Of a stretch of 54,587 nt of DNA, positions 16,592 to 25,943 are shown piece by piece. Positions within the stretch are counted from its first letter, which is position 1, and the number at the start of each line of letters is the position of its first letter. The translations under genes were made by a program, and so were the position numbers. Origin of the DNA: an uncultured Oscillospiraceae bacterium (GTDB taxonomy: Bacteria > Bacillota > Clostridia > Oscillospirales > Ruminococcaceae); the NCBI GenBank assembly GCA_910579125.1, contig CAJTTH010000019.1, positions 1 to 54,587 on the forward strand, written 5' to 3'. The notes under the pieces were generated by a model. It made no database searches. It was not told where the DNA came from and saw only the letters and a program-made list of their open reading frames with translations.

Positions 16592-18541
16592 TTAAATCTC
16601 CATAATTATCGGCAAGATCATCGGACTGCGCTTTGTTTCCTTGTAGATGAACTCCGACAGCTCGTCGCGCATTGCCGACTTTATGTTGCCCCATTCGCGG
16701 ACGTTGCGCTCCTGCAGATTCTCCATGACCTGCGACATAAGCTGCTTCGCCTCGTCGAGGAGCTCCTCGCTCTCGCGGACGTACACAAAGCCGCGCGATA
16801 CGATATCCGGTCCCGCGACCACTCTGCCCGTTTCGCGGTTCATCGTCGCCACAATTATCATAACTCCGTCCTCGGCGAGATGCTTTCTGTCGCGAAGCAC
16901 CACGCTGCCAACATCGCCCACGCCGAAGCCGTCCACCATTACCTTGCCGCTCGGCACTGTCCCCGTGAACTTCATCTCAACGCCGTCCGTCTCCAGAACG
17001 TCGCCGAGATCGGCTATAAACGCGTTTTCCTCGGGAATGCCCATGCCCATTGCAAGCTGAACGTGCTTCTTCATGTGCTTATACTCGCCGTGAATAGGCA
17101 CAAAGAACTTCGGCTTGGTTAGCGAGATCATCATCTTCAGCTCCTCCTGACAAGCGTGTCCGGAAACGTGCACCTCGTACATACTTTCGTATATTACCTC
17201 CGCGCCTTGCTTCATAAGCTCGTTCACTACTTTTGTAACAAACTTTTCGTTACCGGGAATGGGCTTTGCCGAAATGATGATGAAATCGTTCGGCGTTATC
17301 GTTACCTGTCTGTGGTCGCCGCTGCTCATTCTCGAAAGAGCCGAAAGCGGCTCGCCCTGCGAACCCGTCGTCGCGATTACAAGCTCCGAGGGATCGTATC
17401 TGTTCACGTCCTCAATGTCGATAAGCGTGCCATCGGGAACTTTAATGTAATTCAGCTCGACCGCCTTCGCGATGACGTTCGTCATGCTCCTTCCCGAAAC
17501 GGCTACGTGCCGCCCGTGCTTTACGGCTTCGTCAATTATCTGCTGTATACGGTGGATATTGCTGGAGAAGGTCGCGATTATAATGCGCTTTCCCTCCGCT
17601 CTCGCGAACAATCCCCTGAAGCTCTCGCCGACCGAGCGCTCGGATTTCGTGTAGCCGGGGCGCTCCACGTTGGTGCTTTCACTCATTAAAGCGAGCACGC
17701 CGCGGTTACCCAGCTCCCCGAATCTTGCCAGATCAATAATACCGCCTTCTATCGGCGTATAGTCCACCTTGAAATCGCCCGTATGCACGATAACTCCCGC
17801 GGGAGTGTGAATAGCCAGCGCGCACGCGTCGGGTATCGAGTGGTTCACGCGTATAAACTCGACCGACATACAGCCCATACGCACGTTCTGGCGCGGCTCT
17901 ACGACGTTCAGCGACGCCTGCGACAGAAGCCCGTGCTCCTTGAGCTTGCCCTCTACAAGCCCAAGCGTGAGCCGCGTTCCGTAGATCGGCACATTTATTT
18001 TCTTGAGCAGATACGGCAGTGCGCCGATGTGATCCTCATGACCGTGAGTTATCACAATCCCGCGAAAATGCTCCTTGTTCTTTTCGAGGTATGTGAAATC
18101 GGGAACGACCAGATCGACGCCGAGCATTTCCTCGTCGGGAAACGCCAGACCGCAATCTACGATAAACATATCGTTCGAGCATTCGTATACGTACAAGTTC
18201 TTTCCGATCTCGTTAAGTCCGCCGAGTGCCATAAATCTGACGGGCGTGCTGCGGTTCTCGCGCGGCTTTTTCTGCTCTGCTGAACGCGCGTGCTGATTTG
18301 CGCGTCCGAGCACGGGCGCTTTCGGAGCGGCGGGCGTTCTGCCGCCCGTCAGCACGGGAGCGGCAGCTCTGTTGTTCGTCAGCACAGTAGCGCCGGGCTG
18401 CTTGTATTTTCTCGCGGGCGCAGCAGGCGCACTGCGAGAAGTCTTTTTCAGTGCCGCCGAAGTCTTGGCGGCGGGTCTGCCCGGCTTTTTGGCTATGTTT
18501 TCCGTTTCCGTAAGCAATTTGTTATTTGACAATAATCCCAT
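16592..18541 (-). CDS. rnj: Ribonuclease J with a long basic N-terminal extension
   Basis: 649 aa versus about 555 for Bacillus RNase J. Metallo-beta-lactamase motif HGHEDH at 166-171, with beta-CASP residues further on (TGSQGEPLSALSRM, VHVSGHA). It is both an endo- and 5'-3' exoribonuclease for mRNA turnover and rRNA maturation. The first about 100 residues are low-complexity Ala/Pro/Lys/Arg and probably disordered. The core starts at VRFMALGGLNEIGKN. AAGGGA before the ATG at 18541 supports the long form. First gene of the long minus-strand run. J1 versus J2 cannot be decided. Confidence 0.95.
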   Translation of the reverse strand: MGLLSNNKLLTETENIAKKPGRPAAKTSAALKKTSRSAPAAPARKYKQPGATVLTNNRAAAPVLTGGRTPAAPKAPVLGRANQHARSAEQKKPRENRSTPVRFMALGGLNEIGKNLYVYECSNDMFIVDCGLAFPDEEMLGVDLVVPDFTYLEKNKEHFRGIVITHGHEDHIGALPYLLKKINVPIYGTRLTLGLVEGKLKEHGLLSQASLNVVEPRQNVRMGCMSVEFIRVNHSIPDACALAIHTPAGVIVHTGDFKVDYTPIEGGIIDLARFGELGNRGVLALMSESTNVERPGYTKSERSVGESFRGLFARAEGKRIIIATFSSNIHRIQQIIDEAVKHGRHVAVSGRSMTNVIAKAVELNYIKVPDGTLIDIEDVNRYDPSELVIATTGSQGEPLSALSRMSSGDHRQVTITPNDFIIISAKPIPGNEKFVTKVVNELMKQGAEVIYESMYEVHVSGHACQEELKMMISLTKPKFFVPIHGEYKHMKKHVQLAMGMGIPEENAFIADLGDVLETDGVEMKFTGTVPSGKVMVDGFGVGDVGSVVLRDRKHLAEDGVMIIVATMNRETGRVVAGPDIVSRGFVYVRESEELLDEAKQLMSQVMENLQERNVREWGNIKSAMRDELSEFIYKETKRSPMILPIIMEI

Positions 18542-19170
18542 AAATTTCCCTTTCTTCTTGTGCAGTTTTCACAAAAAAATAAAAAACCGCATAATTCGCC
18601 GTAAATTCTATAAGTTTGCGTCAAAACGAGTTAATCCAAATTGCGGCATTGTAAAGAATTATTCGGCAAAAAACGTCTTATTTTGCTTTTAAGTTCAAGA
18701 TTCGGAGCGCGTCGGCTGTGACAGAACGACGTTTCCGCGGCGCAATTTTCATGTACTTCTGTAAAATGTCTGAAAAAATGGCAACATTTTACACCGCCCA
18801 AAACTCATAACGTCCGTGTTTCGGGCTTAAAATAAATTATGAAAGAACTTTGATTTGACTGCAATTTTATATTAAATGTCTAAGAGGCGTTCGACCTCAA
18901 AATTCCAAAAATAACCAAAAAATATTCTTCCGAACGATCCAAATTTCGGAAAATACATATCTATTATTATACCGCTTTTTCGGGAAAATGTCAAGGGGTT
19001 TATTTCCGTAAATCCGCAAAGCGGTGATTTTGCGTTGAAACAGCCGAATTTTGGCGGCAAAACTTAAATTCTCCGTCCGATTTTTCCTTTGATATCGAAC
19101 GCGTTCCCGCAAAAAATATGCTTGTGCTCGAAAACGAGTTCAACTACAAACGAAAGGCAGTCAACATAAA
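18542..19170. other. Divergent intergenic region between RNase J and spoIVB
   Basis: About 630 bases with no gene I can support. It holds a perfect 9-bp inverted repeat GTAAAATGT (18761-18769) / ACATTTTAC (18784-18792), possibly an operator or hairpin. Small frames on the minus strand (18872-19112) overlap each other and have no ribosome site. Promoters for rnj and spoIVB must lie here, but I cannot pick them with confidence; spoIVB would be expected to use a forespore sigma factor. Confidence 0.5.
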
Positions 19171-20325
19171 ATGATAAAAAAACAACTCAAAATTTTCACG
19201 GGAACGGCTGCTGCGCTGACCGCGCTTTTTATTGCGGTTTTCGGCTATTTTTACGCGTCGCTCCCCTGTAATATAAATGTAGAATCCGTCTCCGAGTTTA
19301 CGGGCGGCGGATTTTCTCCAGCCGTTCTTGAGCAGACTTCCGGGGGTATTTCCTTTTATCTGGGAAATCTGCCGATAAAATCCGTCGAGGTCTCCGAAAA
19401 AGAAAGGGTCTCGGTGATACCGTGCGGCACTCCCTTCGGAATCAAGGTGAAATCAGACGGCGTTATGGTGATAGAGGTCGCCGAAGGATCCCCCGCCGAT
19501 AGAGCGGGAATAAAGCCCGGCGACGTTATAACCGGCGTCAACGGATGCGAGGTCTGCACCAACTCGGAGCTTGGCGAAGCGGTGCAGCTCTCGGCGGACG
19601 TTACGCGGATAGTTCTGAAGCGCGGAGGCAGTGAAATTTCCGCCGAACTCGTTCCCGAGAACAACGGCGGAACGCTCAAAATAGGCGCGTGGGTCCGCGA
19701 CAGCGCTGCCGGTATAGGAACTCTCACGTTCCTCGACCCCGAAAGCCTTATTTTCGGCGGATTGGGTCACGCGGTAAGCGACGTGACAACGGGGGGCGCT
19801 GTTCCGTTAAGAACAGGTGAGATAACCTCGGCGGAGATATACGACGTTATAAAGGGCAAGGCGGGCAGCGCGGGTGAGCTTTGCGGCACGATACTTCCGA
19901 ACTCCGACATCGGCGAACTGGCGGGGAACACCGAAGCTGGCGTTTTCGGACGGCTTACCGAGACAGTGGAGGGGGAAACCGTTCCCGTCGCGTTCCGTCA
20001 GGAGGTCAAAACGGGCGCGGCGACAGTGCTTACAACGATCGACGGCAGCGAGCCGCGCGAATACGAAATTGAAATAGAGCGCATAAATCTGCTCGACCTG
20101 AACGGTTCAAAGGGTATGGTCATCAGAATTACGGACGACGAGCTTCTCGAAAAAACGGGCGGCATAGTGAGAGGAATGAGCGGCAGTCCGATATTGCAGG
20201 ACGGTATGCTCATCGGCGCGGTTACCCACGTTCTGGTCAGCGACCCTACGCGCGGTTACGCGGTTTTCGCCGAGAGCATGCTCGACAATTGCGCCGAAAC
20301 GTGCGGGCTGTCAGTTATCGACTAA
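19171..20325 (+). CDS. spoIVB: SpoIVB serine peptidase (sporulation signalling)
   Basis: 384 aa. Signal anchor (about 8-28), PDZ domain (about 90-150, with ADRAGIKPGDVITGVNG), then the S55 SpoIVB peptidase: GLGHAVSD with catalytic His200 and RGMSGSPI with nucleophile Ser337. In Bacillus it is secreted from the forespore and cleaves SpoIVFA, triggering pro-sigma-K processing. Its presence marks a spore-former. Usually spo0A follows; here the next gene is convergent clpC, whose 3' end overlaps by 15 bp. TATA-poor upstream DNA fits a sporulation sigma factor (inference). Confidence 0.95.
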   Translation: MIKKQLKIFTGTAAALTALFIAVFGYFYASLPCNINVESVSEFTGGGFSPAVLEQTSGGISFYLGNLPIKSVEVSEKERVSVIPCGTPFGIKVKSDGVMVIEVAEGSPADRAGIKPGDVITGVNGCEVCTNSELGEAVQLSADVTRIVLKRGGSEISAELVPENNGGTLKIGAWVRDSAAGIGTLTFLDPESLIFGGLGHAVSDVTTGGAVPLRTGEITSAEIYDVIKGKAGSAGELCGTILPNSDIGELAGNTEAGVFGRLTETVEGETVPVAFRQEVKTGAATVLTTIDGSEPREYEIEIERINLLDLNGSKGMVIRITDDELLEKTGGIVRGMSGSPILQDGMLIGAVTHVLVSDPTRGYAVFAESMLDNCAETCGLSVID

Positions 20326-22620
20326 AACCCTCACCTCGAACGCGGAGTTGACAAAGCACACCTCCGCGCGGCAGTTCTGCGGAAGTTCACCCGAGATCAT
20401 ACGCTTGGAAAGCATATCCTCGATTTCGGCGGTAATTTTTCTGCGGAGCGGCCGCGCGCCCATTCCGTCTTCTTGAACGCTCTCGCAAAGGTGCTTTGCG
20501 GCGGTTCTGTCAAAGGTCAGTTCTATACCCCGCGAACGCGCGCGTTCTGAAACGCTTTCCAGCATTTTTGCGCATATTGACTCCATGTTTTCGGCGGTAA
20601 GACGCTCGAACACCACAACGTTGTCAATGCGGTTGAGCAGCTCGGGGCGGAACTGATTTTTCAGCGCTTTGAGTACGTCGCCGCTGCCGCCTTTTCCTCC
20701 GCCGAAGCCGACGGCGGTTCGCCCGAGCTCCTCCGCGCCGATATTACCGGTGAGTATCAGTATAGTGTTCTTGAAATCGGCAGTCCTGCCGTCCGACGCC
20801 GTCAGCTTGCCGTCCTCGAGAATTTGAAGAAGAATACTCAACACATCGGGGTGAGCCTTTTCCACCTCGTCGAACAGCACCACCGAGTACGGACGCGAAC
20901 GCACTTCCTTTATCAGTCTGCCCTGTTCCTCATATCCTACATATCCGGGCGGCGAACCTATCAGCTTGCTTATCGAATGTCTCTCCATAAACTCGGACAT
21001 ATCAAAGCGAATAAGCCGCCGCGCGTCGCCGAACACGCCTTCCGCAAGCGCTCTTGATAGCTCCGTCTTTCCAACGCCCGTCTGCCCCAGAAAAAGGAAC
21101 GAGCCTATGGGACGCTCGGGGTCTTTAAGCCCCGCGCGCCCTCTGCGGACGGCGTTGGCGACCAGCGATACCGCCTTTTCCTGTCCGATAACACGCTTTC
21201 GAAGATGTTCCTCGAGCTTTGACAACCGTTCGCCCTCGTCCTCGGAAAGCCGAGCCGCGGGAATGCCCGTGATCGCCGAGACCGCGACGGCAACGTCCTC
21301 GGCGTTCACAACGACGCGGTCGCGCTTCCCCGCGAACAGTCGGCGGTTGACGGAAAGGCGCTCCGTCCTCGCTCTCGCCGCCGCCTCGTCGATAAGGTCT
21401 ATCGCCTTATCGGGGAGCCGTCTGTCGTTAAGATAGCGCTCGGACAGCTTCACAGCAGCCTTTATCGCCTCGTCGGTGATGAGCGCGTGGTGATGCTCCT
21501 CCAGTCTCGAGCGAAGTCCGAGCAGAATATTCACCGCGCCGTTTTCATCGGGCTGCTCAACGCAGATAGGCTGAAAGCGGCGTTCGAGCGCGCTGTCCTT
21601 TTCAATAAAACGGCGGTACTCATCGGTGGTAGTCGCGCCGATAAGACATATTTTTCCGCGGGCAAGCAAGGGCTTTAAAATGCTGGCAGCGTCAATAGCG
21701 CCCTCCGCCGCGCCCGTTCCGACTATCATGTGGATCTCGTCTATAAACAGTATTACGTTCGGGTTGGCGACAGCCTCGTCCAGAACCCCCTTTAAGCGTT
21801 CCTCAAAGTCGCCGCGGTACTTGGCGCCCGCAAGCATTGCCGAAAGATCGAGGGCGAACACGCGTTTCTCGGCAAGCTCGGGCGGAACGTTCCCGAGGGC
21901 CACGCGCTGCGAAAATCCCTCCGCGACGGCGGTCTTGCCCACACCTGCGTCACCGATCAGACAAGGGTTATTTTTGCTGCGGCGAAGCAGTATCTGAACC
22001 ATGCGTTCGGTCTCGGTATCGCGCCCGATAACGGGGTCGAGCTTGCCCTCGCGCGCCTCGGCAGTAAGTTCTCTGCCGTATTTTGTCAGCATGGGGAACT
22101 CGTTGCGAACGTTCTCGGTTTTTTTCGCCGATCTCTCAGATTTCTTGGGAACGTTGTCAAAGCAGGGACCGTCGTAGGTCCGCGCGGAAACGTTGCCGTA
22201 GAGCTTGGAGACGGTATCGGAGCTTTGTTCGGCGAGAATGGCGTAGGCAGTGCAGTCGCGGTCGGTGAGCAGCGCGAGAAGAATGTGCTCCGTGCCGACG
22301 TATTTGTCGCTTTTGGCAGCGGCATAGGAGCGCGCATTCATGAGCAGCTTTTTCAAGCGCGGCGAGAAATCCTTTTCGTGAAGCTCCACGCTCTGCCCTA
22401 TGCCTATTCTGTCCTTAAGCTGCAATATCAGATCGCGGAAACGCACCTGCTGCCGCGCAAGCAGAACGCCGGCGGCGCTTTCGGAATTCTTGGCGAGCGC
22501 GCAAAGGAGATGTTCGCTGCCGATATAAGTGTGACCCATTTGTCCCGCGATAGCCATTGCGCTCCCGAGCGCCTCCGCCGCCTCACTTGAGAACCCCGGA
22601 ACGCTGTTTTGATTAGCCAT
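20311..22620 (-). CDS. clpC: ClpC-type AAA+ unfoldase
   Basis: 769 aa from the ATG at 22620 (GGGGG upstream). Two Clp N repeats (about 5-140), AAA-1 with Walker A GDAGVGKT, a short middle domain, AAA-2 with Walker A GQTGVGKT and Walker B VVLFDEVEKAHPD, and a D2-small domain. It feeds substrates to ClpP. The gene stands alone, not in the ctsR-mcsA-mcsB-clpC operon, and the middle domain is short, so it might be a second ClpC/ClpA-like paralogue. It converges on spoIVB with a 15-bp overlap. Confidence 0.9.
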   Translation of the reverse strand: MANQNSVPGFSSEAAEALGSAMAIAGQMGHTYIGSEHLLCALAKNSESAAGVLLARQQVRFRDLILQLKDRIGIGQSVELHEKDFSPRLKKLLMNARSYAAAKSDKYVGTEHILLALLTDRDCTAYAILAEQSSDTVSKLYGNVSARTYDGPCFDNVPKKSERSAKKTENVRNEFPMLTKYGRELTAEAREGKLDPVIGRDTETERMVQILLRRSKNNPCLIGDAGVGKTAVAEGFSQRVALGNVPPELAEKRVFALDLSAMLAGAKYRGDFEERLKGVLDEAVANPNVILFIDEIHMIVGTGAAEGAIDAASILKPLLARGKICLIGATTTDEYRRFIEKDSALERRFQPICVEQPDENGAVNILLGLRSRLEEHHHALITDEAIKAAVKLSERYLNDRRLPDKAIDLIDEAAARARTERLSVNRRLFAGKRDRVVVNAEDVAVAVSAITGIPAARLSEDEGERLSKLEEHLRKRVIGQEKAVSLVANAVRRGRAGLKDPERPIGSFLFLGQTGVGKTELSRALAEGVFGDARRLIRFDMSEFMERHSISKLIGSPPGYVGYEEQGRLIKEVRSRPYSVVLFDEVEKAHPDVLSILLQILEDGKLTASDGRTADFKNTILILTGNIGAEELGRTAVGFGGGKGGSGDVLKALKNQFRPELLNRIDNVVVFERLTAENMESICAKMLESVSERARSRGIELTFDRTAAKHLCESVQEDGMGARPLRRKITAEIEDMLSKRMISGELPQNCRAEVCFVNSAFEVRVLVDN

Positions 22621-22691
22621 TTTATTACCCCCACTACATAATTTTGTAATTTTATTATGGGAATATTTGGCGGGATTATTCGGCAAAAAGG

Positions 22692-22713
22692 AAAAAGGCG
22701 CTTTGCGCCTTTT
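22692..22713 (-). terminator. Intrinsic terminator after gtrA-like gene
   Basis: AAAAGGCGC/GCGCCTTTT stem with AAA/TTT loop. In minus sense it is followed by TTCCTTTTT. The stem sits between the end of the GtrA gene and the clpC start. Confidence 0.7.
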
Positions 22714-22901
22714 ATTGTGTTAAAATTTGATCCCGCACGACAACGTTATAACTTGAAAACCCAGGATTCCCAAGAAATTCTCTCTTGGGCGGGGGACACA
22801 CGGTAACTCTTTCATGCGGGGGAAATGTCACGATGTCACAGCGGAGCTGACCAACAAACCGGCAACCCCGCACTTGCCGCATAGCGGTATTAAACAACGG
22901 T
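22714..22901. other. Intergenic block, possible dispersed repeat
   Basis: About 190 bases between the terminator and the GtrA gene. No coding sequence is supported, although a 71-codon minus frame crosses it. The block contains C- and G-rich stretches (for example TCCCCCGCATGAAAGAG on the minus strand) unlike the flanks. It could be a dispersed intergenic repeat; I cannot test copy number from one window. Confidence 0.25.
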
Positions 22902-23315
22902 TTACCGTTTCCCGGCTCTGAACACAAAAATTTTGCTGAGAATATAATTCAAAACCAGCACAACGCAGTTTGAGAACACCTTTGCGCAGAACTCGTAAAG
23001 CACGTTCTCAATACCCGTAAGGTCGACCAGCAGAAACATTATCAGCAGATCGACAAGCAGCGTGGCAATGCGCGAGGCGTAGAACTTCAGCATTTCCACG
23101 ATAAACTTTCCCGCCGTGTCGGCGCGGCTGTCAAAAACGTATATGCGGTTAGTCAGAAACGCGAACGTTACCGACAAAAACCACGAAATTATAACGGGCA
23201 GCGCCGTGTTGCTCTCAATGCCGAAATAGGACGTGATATTGAATATCCACGCCAGTCCTTTCGGAACGCTTTCCGAGTCGGGAAAGATCACTCTGCAGAT
23301 ATAATAGGAAACCAT
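22902..23315 (-). CDS. GtrA-family membrane protein (true start probably upstream)
   Basis: The ATG-started frame is 137 aa with about three membrane helices and an NRIYVFDSR motif followed by ..LSKIFVFR, typical of GtrA, small four-helix proteins thought to help move polyprenyl-linked sugars across the membrane. The frame continues open upstream to a stop near 23475. The extra 45 or so codons encode a lysine-rich cytoplasmic start plus EIILYFIFGIGTTIIS, which is exactly the missing first GtrA helix. No ATG, GTG or TTG occurs in that extension, so the start codon is unclear (perhaps ATC at 23450 behind GAGGG). Confidence 0.8.
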   Translation of the reverse strand: MVSYYICRVIFPDSESVPKGLAWIFNITSYFGIESNTALPVIISWFLSVTFAFLTNRIYVFDSRADTAGKFIVEMLKFYASRIATLLVDLLIMFLLVDLTGIENVLYEFCAKVFSNCVVLVLNYILSKIFVFRAGKR

Positions 23316-23550
23316 TGAAATGATCGTAGTTCCGATACCGAAAATGAAATAGAGAATAATTTCCTTGTGCTTTTTGCAGAACTCCCGTCTGCCATCCTTT
23401 GTTTTAAGAGCGGCAAGCGCGTCCTTAACGTCGATTCCCTTTATATTGATAAAAACACCCTCTAAAAAATAATCTTACAATATTTTACCATATTTCCGCC
23501 AAAAAATCAAGCGCCGCGAAAATTTATCATAAGTTTTTCACAAAACTTAA

Positions 23551-23612
23551 GGCAATACCGCAAGGCAAATCGTTTTGCGGCGCGGCACTGCCTTTTTTGT
23601 TGTTTTTTCACA
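23551..23612 (+). terminator. Orphan terminator-like structure
   Basis: AAGGCA ... TGCCTT closes an inner stem CCGCAA/TTGCGG and is followed by TTTTTTGTTGTTTTTT. No plus-strand gene lies upstream (clpC and the GtrA gene are on the minus strand). It could end an unannotated small RNA, or be an attenuator relic. Confidence 0.4.
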
Positions 23613-23651
23613 GGTGAGATTGTGATTTATTGCATTTTTTCGTTAAAACTA

Positions 23652-23680
23652 TTGACAGATTGTGAAAATTGAGGTATAAT
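23652..23680 (+). promoter_or_regulatory. Promoter of the Ter cluster
   Basis: Perfect TTGACA (23652-23657), 17 bp, TATAAT (23675-23680), 57 bp before the first ATG. A constitutive-looking sigma-A promoter; no obvious operator palindrome beside it. Confidence 0.8.
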
Positions 23681-23737
23681 GTATCTTGAAAACTTATGGG
23701 TATGTGGCGCCCTGTATATTTAACGGAGGAACAAAAA

Positions 23738-24379
23738 ATGTCCGATTACATCAGAAGACTGCCAGTTTATCTGCTGCTGGACTGCAGCGGCTCTATGGCA
23801 GGCGAACCTATCGAGGCGGTAAAGCAAGGCATCAAAACGCTGATATCCGAGCTGAAAGGCGATCCCCAGGCGCTCGAAACCGCGTTTTTGTCGATCATTA
23901 CATTTGACAGTTCCGCGCGGCAGATAAGCCCCCTTACCGAGCTTATGCTGTTCAAAGAGCCGCAGATACAGGCGGGCGGCGCTACCGCTCTCGGCGGAGC
24001 GTTAAAGGTTCTCGCAGAATGTATCAAGAATGAAGTCCAGACTACCACTGCCACACAAAAGGGCGACTGGAAACCGCTGGTTTTCCTTATGACCGACGGC
24101 GCGCCCACGGATAATCTCGACGAAGGTATCGACGCGATAAAGAACGTCTCCACGGGAAATATAATCGCCTGCGGCGCGGGCGCGAACGCAAACGCGAATA
24201 CATTGAAAAAAATTACCAATAACGTTCTGATGATGAACAATCTCACGGCGGGCGATATGGCGCAGTTCTTCGCGTGGGTATCCAGTTCCATTAAGGCAAG
24301 CTCAAAGAGCATTGACGCAAAGCCCGGCGACCCCATTGAGCTTCCGCCGCCGCCTCAAGGCTTTGTTATCGTTCCGTAA
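23738..24379 (+). CDS. TerY-like VWA protein
   Basis: 213 aa from the ATG at 23738, chosen over 23696 for its GGAGGAAC ribosome site. A single von Willebrand A domain: the metal-ion site DCSGS (15-19) plus the later FLMTDGAPTD. TerY proteins are thought to be metal-dependent scaffolds of the tellurium/stress (Ter) systems and partner with a PP2C phosphatase and a kinase, which are exactly the next two genes. The C-terminus is Pro-rich (ELPPPPQGF). First gene of an eight-gene plus-strand cluster. Confidence 0.9.
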   Translation: MSDYIRRLPVYLLLDCSGSMAGEPIEAVKQGIKTLISELKGDPQALETAFLSIITFDSSARQISPLTELMLFKEPQIQAGGATALGGALKVLAECIKNEVQTTTATQKGDWKPLVFLMTDGAPTDNLDEGIDAIKNVSTGNIIACGAGANANANTLKKITNNVLMMNNLTAGDMAQFFAWVSSSIKASSKSIDAKPGDPIELPPPPQGFVIVP

Positions 24380-24401
24380 CGCGGAATACAGGTGAATTTG
24401 A

Positions 24402-25943
24402 ATGGACAAAACCGATAAGACCGAACTCAATCCCGTTCCCGGCGAAAACTCCGCGGAACTTATTTCCGAACAGCAGCTTTCCCTTACGTTTGACGATATT
24501 GAAAAAAAGCCCTGCATAATGTCGGCGGAGGAATATCTTAAAATACAAAAGGCGGTCGGCAAAAACAAACCGCCCGAGCAGTCTGTCTCAGAGAAAAAAA
24601 ACGAGCAGACCGCTCCCGAAAAGCAGGCAAATGCGGCACGGGATAATTCTCAAAGCGAGAAAAAGGTCACGCCGCCCGCAGCTCCCGCCAAACCGACAGG
24701 CAAGGAAAAGGAAAACACTTCGGCTGTGCCGCTTGCTCCCGCTCCGCACCTCTCGGATATGGAGGTCATGGAGCACACCTCGTCGATATGGCAATATAAG
24801 GAAATAATCGACAACGGCACGGAAATGCATTCGGAGTACCACGAAAAGCACACCGCAACACCGTTTGCCGAGGTGATCGCCGCCCGTGTGCGCGGTAAAA
24901 AGCACAAGCACGAGGGCACGAACTGCGACGATTACTTCGAGACCGCCGTCACCGACGACTGCGCTGTCGCGGTAGTGTGCGACGGTGCGGGTTCGAAGCC
25001 GCTGTCGCGGATAGGTTCGCGGGTAAGCGCGGAGAGCGGGGCGGCTTATCTTAAAGCAAAAACCGCAGAGCTGTTCGCGGCTAAACCCGAGTTGAAATCG
25101 GGATTGGCTGCCGATCTCAACTCCACCGAGTTTATGGCGGCTTGCGGACGTATCGCATCGCTTGTTCAGGAAGCTGCGCGGGAGGCGTTCGCGGCTCAGC
25201 AAAAAGTTCTCGGAGAAATTCTCGGGAACAGGAAATACGAGGACGCACTGGGCAGAAAGCCCGTTATCGGCGACCTTTCGACGACGTTTCTTGCGGCGGT
25301 GATCGTACCCGTTGCGGTCGACGGCAAACCGCAGACGTTTATGGCATGCGTGCAGATTGGAGACGGGTGCATCTGTGCCGTCGACAGCACAGCCGACAGC
25401 GTGCATTGCCTGAAACTCATGGGAGAAGCGGACAGCGGCGCGTTTTCGGGAGAGACGGATTTCCTTTCCGAGAAAAATTCCAAATCCGAAATAATAGGCG
25501 CAAAAACACGTATTTCACGCGGCACCTCCGATGTCATTCTGCTGATGACGGACGGTGTTGCAGACGATTATTTTCCCGCGCAGCCGATGATGGAACGTCT
25601 GTATCTCGACCTCTGCCTGAACGGCATTCTCCCCATGAACGGCGAACGCAGCGGCAAAGGCGGCGAAGACCCCGCTCCGATACGTTTCCGTTCGGTGTCC
25701 ATGACGCAGCAGAGCGTCGCGCTGCAATACGCAAAGCAGCTTCTCGGCGACAAATCGGAGGCGGCAATGAGCGCGCTCTGGGATAAGCGCGAAATGCTGT
25801 GGTGTCATTCGCTGGAAGCGTTCAGAATGAACATCGGAGATACGCCCGAGGAACGTCTGCGCGTATGGTTAGACAACTACAACGAGCGCGGGTCGTTTGA
25901 CGACAGAACGCTTGCGGTCGTTCGTATCACGAGAGAAAAATAA
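24402..25943 (+). CDS. PP2C-family protein phosphatase of the TerY-P triad
   Basis: 513 aa. The first about 160 residues are low-complexity (Glu/Lys/Pro/Ser) with no domain. The PP2C-like domain follows: RGKKHKHEGTNCDDYF, VVCDGAGSKPLSRIGS, VQIGDG, LLMTDGVADDYF and DDRTLAVV, holding the Asp residues that bind two metals. It should remove phosphate from Ser/Thr, presumably opposing the kinase encoded next. It starts 22 bp after the VWA gene (AGGTGA-type site). Target unknown. Confidence 0.88.
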   Translation: MDKTDKTELNPVPGENSAELISEQQLSLTFDDIEKKPCIMSAEEYLKIQKAVGKNKPPEQSVSEKKNEQTAPEKQANAARDNSQSEKKVTPPAAPAKPTGKEKENTSAVPLAPAPHLSDMEVMEHTSSIWQYKEIIDNGTEMHSEYHEKHTATPFAEVIAARVRGKKHKHEGTNCDDYFETAVTDDCAVAVVCDGAGSKPLSRIGSRVSAESGAAYLKAKTAELFAAKPELKSGLAADLNSTEFMAACGRIASLVQEAAREAFAAQQKVLGEILGNRKYEDALGRKPVIGDLSTTFLAAVIVPVAVDGKPQTFMACVQIGDGCICAVDSTADSVHCLKLMGEADSGAFSGETDFLSEKNSKSEIIGAKTRISRGTSDVILLMTDGVADDYFPAQPMMERLYLDLCLNGILPMNGERSGKGGEDPAPIRFRSVSMTQQSVALQYAKQLLGDKSEAAMSALWDKREMLWCHSLEAFRMNIGDTPEERLRVWLDNYNERGSFDDRTLAVVRITREK

